Positions 12,994-18,841 of a DNA stretch of 18,841 nt are shown piece by piece. A model generated the notes under the pieces. The model was not told the origin of the DNA and made no database searches. It worked only from the letters and a program-made list of their open reading frames with translations. Positions within the stretch are counted from its first letter, which is position 1; each line of letters starts with the position of its first letter. The translations under genes and the position numbers were made by a program. Origin of the DNA: JBAUHN01 sp049680295 (GTDB taxonomy: Bacteria; Pseudomonadota; Alphaproteobacteria; Rhodobacterales; Rhodobacteraceae); contig JBAUHN010000221.1 of NCBI GenBank assembly GCA_049680295.1, positions 1 through 18,841 of the forward strand, given 5' to 3'.

Positions 12994-13730
12994 GAGGCAT
13001 CTGCGTTGCGGGAGAAATCAACGCGGGCCGTGCCGTGGATTTTTGCCTTGGCCCCCACGGCCAGTGCATTCTTGGGGATGTCCTGCACCACGATTGCACC
13101 GGCTGCGATGTTGGCAAATGCGCCCACCGTGATGCCACCCAACAGCAGGGCTCCTGCGCCAATGACAACGCCCCGGCCAATCTGCGGATGCCGCTGCGAG
13201 CCACTGTCGGTTAAAGTGCTGCCAAGGGTCACGTTGTGCCAGATTGAGACATCTTCGGCGATCTGAACCGTCTCGCCTGCAACAAACCCCAATCCGTGAT
13301 CCAGCCACAACCCGGCCCCGATCTGTGCGGCCGGGTGAATATCCGTCGAAAACGCCCGACCGAACGCACTTTTTATTGCCAAAGCCAGATTTGTATCACC
13401 GTCACCCCAAAGCTTATGGGCCACACGGTGCGCCATGACGGCCTGAACACCGCGCGAGAAAAGCACAGTTGCGGCAGGCCCGCCAGGCTCAAAATTCCGG
13501 CGCGCGGTCTCGGCGATGTCATGGCAGGACATCTCAACCAGTGACGGCGTGTCGGCGTAGGTTTCGGCGACCGTCTGGCCCAGGGCAGAGTTGTTGCAAA
13601 GCGCGCCAAGCAACGCCCCGGCCATGTGCGGAAAATCCGAAAACTCGGCTAGGTTCAGCACATGTGCCAGCCGTGGTTGCGTATTCAACAGCCCGTGCAC
13701 ATCACCCACCAGTTTCATCGGGTTTCTCAC
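12990..13730 (-). CDS. Serine O-acetyltransferase-like protein (CysE family)
   Basis: Acetyl-CoA-dependent acyltransferase with a left-handed beta-helix. The first half is alpha-helical and diverges from housekeeping CysE. The second half has the hexapeptide repeats and the CysE catalytic pair: D130 in STDIHPAAQIG and H145 in LWLDHGLGFVAGET, separated by exactly 15 residues as Asp143/His158 are in E. coli CysE. GVQAVMAHRVAHKLW (95-109) matches the conserved helix before the beta-helix. Start is GTG 13730, overlapping the stop of the aldehyde dehydrogenase gene, or ATG 13718 (242 aa) with GAGA upstream. Its place in a catabolic operon, away from cysteine genes, suggests a dedicated role or a different acceptor (inference). 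Confidence 0.85.
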   Translation of the reverse strand: MRNPMKLVGDVHGLLNTQPRLAHVLNLAEFSDFPHMAGALLGALCNNSALGQTVAETYADTPSLVEMSCHDIAETARRNFEPGGPAATVLFSRGVQAVMAHRVAHKLWGDGDTNLALAIKSAFGRAFSTDIHPAAQIGAGLWLDHGLGFVAGETVQIAEDVSIWHNVTLGSTLTDSGSQRHPQIGRGVVIGAGALLLGGITVGAFANIAAGAIVVQDIPKNALAVGAKAKIHGTARVDFSRNADAS

Positions 13731-15235
13731 GACACATACCCGAAAGCGATGCGTGGTTTTGGGGCGCTGTCAAGCCAGACGCTTTTGGCGGATGTATATT
13801 CCAGCAACGCATCTGTCCCACTTGACCGACCAAAACCGGAATTCAAAGACCCACCAAAGGGCGATGAGACATGTATGGCTTTGTAGCTGTTGATCCAGAA
13901 GGTCCCGGCGCGCACGGCTTCGGCCATTCTATGTGCGCGTCCGACATCATTGGTCCAGACCGCTCCGGCCAGACCGAAACGCGTGTCATTGGCCAGTGCA
14001 ACTGCCTCTGCCTCGTCCTCGAACGGGATGACGGCGGCAACCGGGCCAAAGATTTCCTCCTGCGCGGTCTTGGTCGCATTCGACAACCCGCGCAGAACAG
14101 TGGGGGCAACGAAATATCCCCGGTCCGGCAACCTGCTGCGTGACAGTACGGTCGCCCCTGCCTTGGCCGCCTGATGGATCATGCCGGTGACATGGGCAAA
14201 CTGGCGGGCGTTACTAATGGGTCCGATTTCCGTCGCCTCGTCCAGCGGATCACCAAGGGTGATGTTGTTCATACCCGCCGCCAGCATGTCGATCAGCCCT
14301 GCGTGAACAGATTTCTGGACAAGCAAACGCGATCCCGCAACACAGCTTTGGCCCGCACCAGAAAATATCGCCGCCTGAGCACCCAGACAGGCATGTTCCA
14401 GATTGGCATCCTCAAATACGATATTTGCCGATTTGCCGCCCAGTTCTAGCACCGTGGGTTTCAAGGCCGCCGCCGCAGCCATCGCAACCCGCCGCCCGGT
14501 ATCGGGGGAGCCTACAAAAACGACTTTGCGCACAGCGGGGTGATCAATTGCAGCTTGGCCCGTTGTCGGCCCTAACCCACAAAGAACATTCACCAAACCA
14601 CGTGGCAGCCCGGCATCTTCGGCCAGTTTGACCAGTGCGACTGTGGTGACGGGCGTCAATTCGCTGGGCTTGATCACCACGCCGTTTCCAGTGGCGATGG
14701 CCGGAGCAATCTGCCAACCGCCGGTAAAGACGGGCGCATTCCAAGGGGTGATCTGAAACACAACGCCCAGCGGTTCGCGCAATGTGTAGTTCAAATGACC
14801 CGATGGGACCGGAATAACCTGGCCGTGCTGTTTGTCGGTCCAGCCAGCATAATAGGCAAACATTTCCGCGACTTTCGCGACTTCGACACGGCAATCCCGG
14901 ATCGGTTTCCCGGCTAGGATCGCCTCGACCGTGGCCAGATTTTCAGCGCAGGCCAGAACCCTCGTTGAGATGTCCTGCATGATCTGCCCGCGCGCGGCGG
15001 CCGACAGATCATGTGCCCACATGCGCTGGGCGTCTTGCGCGGATTGGCAGGCCTTGGCGGCCAATTCAGCACCGGCATCAGGGTAGGTGAACAGCCTGTC
15101 CTCGGTGAACGGGTCAATCAGGGTCACATCGCTACCAACACCGTCCACCAAGCTGCCGCTGACAATGCTTTGCGGGCGATCACCCAGCCCCAGTGTGGCC
15201 ATTGCGTCCAATAGTCTTTGTTTGCGTTCAAGCAT
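13727..15235 (-). CDS. NAD(P)-dependent aldehyde dehydrogenase
   Basis: Oxidises an aldehyde to the acid in the cytoplasm; 502 aa, normal family length. Catalytic residues are all present: N166 in TPWNAP, K189 in IKPSE, general base E264 in LELGGKSA and nucleophile C298 in GAGQSCVAG. EIFGPV and the PFGGSLNSGFGR C-terminal segment are also seen. The general class includes betaine-aldehyde, gamma-aminobutyraldehyde and alpha-ketoglutarate-semialdehyde dehydrogenases; I cannot pick the substrate. AAGGTGG precedes the ATG, which overlaps the end of the dehydrogenase gene by eight bases. Placed with a proline racemase-family enzyme, a semialdehyde from an amino- or imino-acid route is plausible (inference). 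Confidence 0.93.
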   Translation of the reverse strand: MLERKQRLLDAMATLGLGDRPQSIVSGSLVDGVGSDVTLIDPFTEDRLFTYPDAGAELAAKACQSAQDAQRMWAHDLSAAARGQIMQDISTRVLACAENLATVEAILAGKPIRDCRVEVAKVAEMFAYYAGWTDKQHGQVIPVPSGHLNYTLREPLGVVFQITPWNAPVFTGGWQIAPAIATGNGVVIKPSELTPVTTVALVKLAEDAGLPRGLVNVLCGLGPTTGQAAIDHPAVRKVVFVGSPDTGRRVAMAAAAALKPTVLELGGKSANIVFEDANLEHACLGAQAAIFSGAGQSCVAGSRLLVQKSVHAGLIDMLAAGMNNITLGDPLDEATEIGPISNARQFAHVTGMIHQAAKAGATVLSRSRLPDRGYFVAPTVLRGLSNATKTAQEEIFGPVAAVIPFEDEAEAVALANDTRFGLAGAVWTNDVGRAHRMAEAVRAGTFWINSYKAIHVSSPFGGSLNSGFGRSSGTDALLEYTSAKSVWLDSAPKPRIAFGYVS

Positions 15236-16085
15236 TTTTGGCCACCTTCACTATCTCGTTGAAATCGGCATTGTCGGGGATATCAACCGATCCGTTTAGC
15301 CACAGATCAGCGATCGCCGCAAAGCCGGTCAGGTCCACATTTTTGTCTTCCGCCAGACCAAGGGCAAGACCCACATCCTTGCGCATCAGCCCCATGGTGA
15401 AGCCCGAATCGAATGCGCTGTTCAGAATCCACGTGGGGAAATTGACCTCGCTGACGGCGCTGCGACCTGAACCGGCATTGATCCCGTCCAGCAGCGCCTT
15501 TGGATCAACACCCGCAGCCTTGCCCATGCGTACCGCTTCGCCGACCAAGACCAGATTGGCGGCACACAGCATGTTGTTGGCGATCTTGGCCGCGTGCCCG
15601 GCGCCAGAGCCGCCAACGATTACGGTTTTGGCAGTAATAATATCAAGAACGGGTTTAAGGCGTTCGATAGCAGAGACATCCCCGCCCAAAAGCATCGTCA
15701 TGGTCCCGGCATTTGCAGCGGCAGGGCCGCCGCTGACCGGACCGTCCACAAAGGAAAACCCCTGCGCTTTGGCCCGTGTGTCCATAGCCTGTGAGGTGCC
15801 GGGTTCAGATGTCGACGTGTCCAACACGATTGTGCCGGGTCGAATGTCCGGCAGAATACCCCGCATCACCGCCTCGACAACAGCGGCCTTTGGAAGCGAC
15901 AGAATGATGATGTCTGCAATCTGCGCCAGGGCGTTGGGCGTTGCGGTAACCTGCGCGCCCAAAGCCTGCATTTTGTTCAGTGTTTCAGGATCGGGATCGT
16001 AACACGTCAACTGACATCCCTTGGCGACCAGTTGAGAGGCTATGCCGCCGCCCATGTTCCCACATCCGATAAGTCCGATTTGCAT
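15228..16085 (-). CDS. NAD-dependent beta-hydroxyacid dehydrogenase (3-hydroxyisobutyrate dehydrogenase-like)
   Basis: 285-aa oxidoreductase of the family that includes 3-hydroxyisobutyrate dehydrogenase and tartronate-semialdehyde reductase. The N-terminal Rossmann motif GLIGCGNMGGGIA (4-16) is followed by an acidic residue at the end of the second strand (D30 in CYDPD), which favours NAD over NADP. The substrate loop DGPVSGGPAAANAGTM and the catalytic Lys K167 in GAGHAAKIANN are intact. The start at 16085 is preferred (AGGA nine bases upstream, Rossmann motif immediately after); the frame is open to 16154. It is the first gene of the overlapping set after the LysR gene, across a 127-base gap that carries a LysR-type dyad. 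It probably interconverts a hydroxyacid and the semialdehyde used by the next enzyme. Confidence 0.92.
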   Translation of the reverse strand: MQIGLIGCGNMGGGIASQLVAKGCQLTCYDPDPETLNKMQALGAQVTATPNALAQIADIIILSLPKAAVVEAVMRGILPDIRPGTIVLDTSTSEPGTSQAMDTRAKAQGFSFVDGPVSGGPAAANAGTMTMLLGGDVSAIERLKPVLDIITAKTVIVGGSGAGHAAKIANNMLCAANLVLVGEAVRMGKAAGVDPKALLDGINAGSGRSAVSEVNFPTWILNSAFDSGFTMGLMRKDVGLALGLAEDKNVDLTGFAAIADLWLNGSVDIPDNADFNEIVKVAKNA

Positions 16086-16166
16086 AATGACAATCCTATT
16101 AGCGCCGCGATTACCCGGCACTATGCCCAGTAATGAAAATTCAAGGAATGCCACGAAATCGAATTT

Positions 16167-16205
16167 TTTGTTGCGTTGAATGCAACAAAGATGCCCAAAT
16201 TGGGC
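16167..16205. promoter_or_regulatory. LysR-type dyad and second palindrome upstream of the dehydrogenase gene
   Basis: TTTGTTGC (16167-16174) and GCAACAAA (16182-16189) form a perfect 8-bp inverted repeat. The inner TGC-N7-GCA has the T-N11-A form of LysR-regulator sites. Next to it, GCCCAA-A-TTGGGC (16193-16205) is a second palindrome just past the LysR stop. Neither is followed by a T-run, so operators are more likely than a terminator. Confidence 0.5.
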
Positions 16206-16212
16206 TCAGATC

Positions 16213-17115
16213 CTAGTTAAAGGCCGACATTTTCCGTAGCTGCCGCAAAAGAAATTCTGCGGCCTGGGGTAACTTGCGACCTTCCTTGCGTATCAATGCC
16301 GAAACGCCTCCCGAAAATACTTTTGACGGCAGGGGGTGGGCCGACATGAGACCGGAGGACACTTCATGTTCGACCACGAATTTTGGCAGGATCGTGCAGC
16401 CCATGTCATTGCGCACAAAAGACTTAAGCGCCGCAATTGATCCGGTTTCAACCAACGCGTTCAGCCGCAGGCCGTGTTTGGCCTCAATCGCGGTAATGAT
16501 CGCGCCGATGCCGAATGTCTTGGGCGGAACAGTGCAGGGTATTGTTGCAAGGGTTTCCAGATCAATGGGGGGGCTGTGGTCGTATTTGCCGCTTCTTCGG
16601 ACCAAGGCGACAAGAGGTTGCGCGGCTGATTTGTCGATGCGGATTTTTGGATCCGCTGCGACATTATAGGCCATTCCGACATGCGCCTGTTCGGACGATA
16701 TCTGTTGCACGACATGTTCGGTCGATCCAACCGATATGGTGAATGTGATATCGGGGAATCGCGTGGAAAACCGGGCCAGCGCACTGTCGAACAAATCACC
16801 GACAAAGCCTTCGCCCACAGCGATTGACACGGTGCCGCGCTGCATATTCGCAAGCGCGTCAAATTCAGAGCGCAGCAATTCCAGCGCCCCGGCTTGCTGA
16901 TTCAGATACGCCAGCATCAGCCTACCCGCTTGCGTGGGCCGGACGCCTGACCTGCCACGTTCAATCAATGTGGCGGCGACGCTGGTTTCCAAGGCCGAGA
17001 TATTGCGGCTGACGGTCGACGGCTCAAGACCGATTTGCATGGCTGCGGCCCGGATCGTCCCGGTTTGGACGGCCGTCAAAAAGCATAGGGTGTTTTTGGG
17101 ATCAAGCTGATGCAT
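16213..17115 (-). CDS. LysR-family transcriptional regulator
   Basis: 300-aa DNA-binding regulator. A winged helix-turn-helix occupies about residues 4-62 (FLTAVQTGTIRAAAMQIG then EPSTVSRNISALE), followed by a periplasmic-binding-protein-like effector domain starting near GTVSIAVGEGFVGDLF. Known members respond to a pathway metabolite. It is co-oriented with, not divergent from, the genes it probably controls, lying between the racemase-family gene and the dehydrogenase gene; the T-N11-A dyad at 16172-16184 is a candidate site. ATG 17115 is chosen; a TTG at 17133 is possible, and neither has a clear ribosome site. The helix has EPSTVSRNIS where many LysR proteins have QPAVSRQI, within normal variation. 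Confidence 0.92.
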   Translation of the reverse strand: MHQLDPKNTLCFLTAVQTGTIRAAAMQIGLEPSTVSRNISALETSVAATLIERGRSGVRPTQAGRLMLAYLNQQAGALELLRSEFDALANMQRGTVSIAVGEGFVGDLFDSALARFSTRFPDITFTISVGSTEHVVQQISSEQAHVGMAYNVAADPKIRIDKSAAQPLVALVRRSGKYDHSPPIDLETLATIPCTVPPKTFGIGAIITAIEAKHGLRLNALVETGSIAALKSFVRNDMGCTILPKFVVEHEVSSGLMSAHPLPSKVFSGGVSALIRKEGRKLPQAAEFLLRQLRKMSAFN

Positions 17116-17182
17116 ATCACGAGGCTGGCGCAACGAAGATGAAAAATCAATGCGCCCAATGCAACGATGTAGTTTGCGTCGC

Positions 17183-18223
17183 CTAAGGCTGCGTTCTGTA
17201 CGACGGCCAGGTGTCCGTCAGCCTGTAGCCCTCTGGCCAAGGATCATCAGGATCAAGCATATGTTGATGGGTTCCGGTGATCCACGCGCGACCGGTGATT
17301 TCAGGGATAATCGCACCCTCGGTGCCAACTGTCGTTGTACTGGCAATCTTGCCCTCAAACGTAGACCCAAGAAGGGAATGCGCGGTGAACGTGTCGCCAA
17401 CCTGCATATGCCCTGAGGCATGCAGCAATGCCATCCGGGCAGATACTGCGGTGCCGGTGGGTGAGCGATCAATCTTACCCGGTTGGATCGACACAACTGA
17501 TTTGGCGCTCAGATGGGTGCCACGCCGTTCAACCGGCCCTGCGAACAGGCAAAATGAAAAATGATCCCATTCAGGGTTTACAGGGTGATGAAAACGCAAT
17601 TGTTCATTTGCCGCGTTGGTGATCTGCACGCCAAGCTCGGCCAGTGCGCGCGCCTCGGCAGGCACGAAGTCGAAACCAAGTGCTTGCGCGTCCACAACAA
17701 CAAAGCTGTCGCCGCCGTAGGCCGTGTCGACATTCAACGCGCCAATGCCGGGCACGGTCAGTGTGACGCCTAATTCACCCGCAAAGGACGCAAGGTTTTG
17801 CACCGTGATTTTTTGGGCCTTGCCGTCGCGGCAATCCGCGCGCACCCGGATAAGCCCGCCGGGGGCTTCTAACACCATCTCGGTCACAGGTTCGACCATT
17901 GGGATGATACCGCTGTCCAGCAACACGGTGGCGACACAGATAGAATTTGAGCCAGACATCGGCGGTGTGTCTTCCGGCTCCATGATGATCCAACCCATCT
18001 GGGCATCGGGATGCTTTGGTGGGACCAGCAGGTTCACATGACGAAAGACACCGCCGCGCGGTTCGTTCAGAACGAAATTGCGCAATGTCTGATCTTGGGC
18101 GATCCAATTGCGCTGCGCCCAAAGCGTGTCGCCGGGGGGTGGTGCGACGCCGCCGACAATGACATCGCCTACCTCACCCTCGGCATGGCAAGATACGACA
18201 TGAATAGTCTTGCTGCTGCGCAT
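17183..18223 (-). CDS. Proline racemase-family enzyme with a Ser/Thr active-site pair
   Basis: 346-aa member of the proline racemase / hydroxyproline epimerase / trans-3-hydroxy-L-proline dehydratase superfamily. The fold signature is clear (IHVVSCHAEGEVGDV, FRHVNLLVPPKHPDA, AYGGDSFVVVDA, DRSPTGTAVSAR, STFEGKI). Classical racemases and epimerases use two Cys bases (MCGHGTI and DRSPCGTG). Here the first is S90 in MSGSNSIC and the second T256 in DRSPTGT, so neither catalytic thiol is present. Characterised dehydratase members have one Cys replaced. Loss of both suggests one-sided deprotonation/dehydration or an unusual substrate (inference). AGG precedes the ATG. The gene lies four bases after the TerB-like gene and upstream of LysR, so it may be the first enzyme of the operon. 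Confidence 0.88.
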   Translation of the reverse strand: MRSSKTIHVVSCHAEGEVGDVIVGGVAPPPGDTLWAQRNWIAQDQTLRNFVLNEPRGGVFRHVNLLVPPKHPDAQMGWIIMEPEDTPPMSGSNSICVATVLLDSGIIPMVEPVTEMVLEAPGGLIRVRADCRDGKAQKITVQNLASFAGELGVTLTVPGIGALNVDTAYGGDSFVVVDAQALGFDFVPAEARALAELGVQITNAANEQLRFHHPVNPEWDHFSFCLFAGPVERRGTHLSAKSVVSIQPGKIDRSPTGTAVSARMALLHASGHMQVGDTFTAHSLLGSTFEGKIASTTTVGTEGAIIPEITGRAWITGTHQHMLDPDDPWPEGYRLTDTWPSYRTQP

Positions 18224-18227
18224 GGGC

Positions 18228-18653
18228 CTATGTCACGTGCCGCGCGCGCGCGCCTCTCTCAATCGCGGCGGCGTGCAGGCGGTCGAGGCTGAGCTCATAG
18301 CGGATTTCCTCAAGCAGGCGCAATTCGGCCTCGTCCAATGTGCCATCTGCTGCGGCCACGTCACAGGCCAATGCATATGCGGTTTCATACAGACGCTCTG
18401 GCAGGGAATCGCGGATCAGTCCGAACAGAGCGTCCAGACCGTCCTCTTGTTCAAACAGATCAAAGACAACCTGGCTGACCGTATTCAGGCGGTCGGTGTC
18501 AAATCCCGCAAAAACCGGCAAATTATTGACTGCCGATTGGATTTTGACCAGCTCAGCCGTTCTAATATCCTCGTCCGAGGCTGATACGGCGATCATCAGG
18601 GCGACAAGGCTGTCTTGCGCGCTCAGCGCATGGGAGGAAATGTCATTCGGCAC
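18228..18653 (-). CDS. TerB-like helical protein
   Basis: 141-aa all-helical protein resembling the TerB (tellurite-resistance B) fold. SAQDSLVALMIAVSASDED near the N-terminus and LACDVAAADGTLDEAELRLL near the C-terminus are the paired acidic, metal-binding-like motifs of that family. The start is judged to be GTG 18653 (VPNDISSHALS), where the helical domain begins. The frame stays open to 18812, but the upstream part (with ACPYCLAAG) overlaps the promoter and start of lysK and is unlikely to be translated; no strong ribosome site is seen. The TerB fold does not imply tellurite resistance. It is four bases from the racemase-family gene, so co-transcription is likely, though a shared function is not obvious. 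Confidence 0.75.
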   Translation of the reverse strand: MPNDISSHALSAQDSLVALMIAVSASDEDIRTAELVKIQSAVNNLPVFAGFDTDRLNTVSQVVFDLFEQEDGLDALFGLIRDSLPERLYETAYALACDVAAADGTLDEAELRLLEEIRYELSLDRLHAAAIERGARARHVT

Positions 18654-18697
18654 TGGGTTTTGCTTTCTGTGAGAGGTGTTCTGTCTGAGGCAGATTA

Positions 18698-18726
18698 TTG
18701 ACGCTCCAGCCGCGAGGCAATAGGGA
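18698..18726 (+). promoter_or_regulatory. Candidate promoter of lysK
   Basis: TTGACG (18698-18703) and TAGGGA (18721-18726) are separated by 17 bases and lie about 50 bases upstream of the lysK ATG. The -35 is good, the -10 weak. Confidence 0.4.
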
Positions 18727-18777
18727 CAGGCAGAACCGCGCGCATTGGGCGCATCGGCTGGAATTTCAGGATACCAC

Positions 18778-18841
18778 ATGTCTGATATGCGACAAGCTGC
18801 AATGACGAGCAAAGCATGGCCCTTTGAAGAAGCGCGCCGCG
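18778..18841 (+). CDS. lysK: Lysyl-tRNA synthetase, class I, N-terminal fragment (cut by window edge)
   Basis: Only 21 codons are visible, MSDMRQAAMTSKAWPFEEA and two Arg codons. TSKAWPFEEARR is a stretch I recognise from the start of class I lysyl-tRNA synthetases of Rhodobacterales. CAGGA lies about nine bases before the ATG. The gene runs off the right edge, so the signature motifs of the catalytic core cannot be checked. It is divergent from the TerB-like gene across a 124-base spacer. The identification rests on a short N-terminal match from memory. Confidence 0.65.
   Translation, partial: MSDMRQAAMTSKAWPFEEARR

Noticed and set aside
15193..16002. 269-codon open frame on the + strand
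   Set aside because: Antisense to the beta-hydroxyacid dehydrogenase gene; product is Ser/Ala/Pro-rich without motifs.
18654..18812. N-terminal extension of the TerB-like protein with a CPYC motif
   Set aside because: It overlaps the lysK start and promoter region and lacks helical TerB character; the GTG at 18653 fits the domain boundary.

Overview
The window looks like chromosome from an alphaproteobacterium of the Rhodobacterales/Roseobacter group. The clues are family-level resemblances recognised by eye: a THI5-like transporter next to a hydantoinase-type dihydropyrimidinase, the form of NadD, EttA and a stand-alone cold-shock protein, and the first codons of what looks like a class I lysyl-tRNA synthetase at the right edge. 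There are no tRNA or rRNA genes, insertion sequences, phage genes or CRISPR arrays.

Left part, + strand (1-5010): the 3' end of a dihydropyrimidinase gene is followed by a four-gene ABC importer (ATPase, two permeases, periplasmic THI5/NMT1-like binding protein), closed by a strong terminator shared with the opposite strand. The importer probably brings in a pyrimidine or hydantoin-like compound for the reductive pyrimidine pathway. Two unrecognised small ORFs (35 and 82 codons) sit in the gaps before and after the ATPase. They are linked to neighbouring genes by ATGA-type overlaps, and a strong alternative-hairpin element lies at the start of the second.

Middle (5030-12098): on the - strand are an exported L,D-transpeptidase and a CspA-type cold-shock protein. 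On the + strand is a response regulator with a degenerate GGDEF-like output domain. Next comes an unusual 470 bp stretch on the - strand that reads as a compact transcription unit: a promoter overlapped by a perfect dyad, a folded leader, one or two tiny ORFs and a UUCG-loop terminator. After it are ettA (-) and, divergently, nadD and a dacB/PBP4-type D,D-peptidase (+).

Right part, - strand (12112-18653): a tightly packed set reading leftward consists of a TerB-like protein, a proline racemase-family enzyme, a LysR regulator, a beta-hydroxyacid dehydrogenase, an aldehyde dehydrogenase, a serine acetyltransferase-like protein and a glyoxalase-fold protein. The last four overlap by 4-8 bases. 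This reads as a LysR-controlled catabolic operon for an unknown small, possibly amino-acid-like, substrate. The racemase-family enzyme has Ser and Thr where the two catalytic Cys residues normally sit. A divergent promoter region then leads to lysK (+), cut by the window edge.
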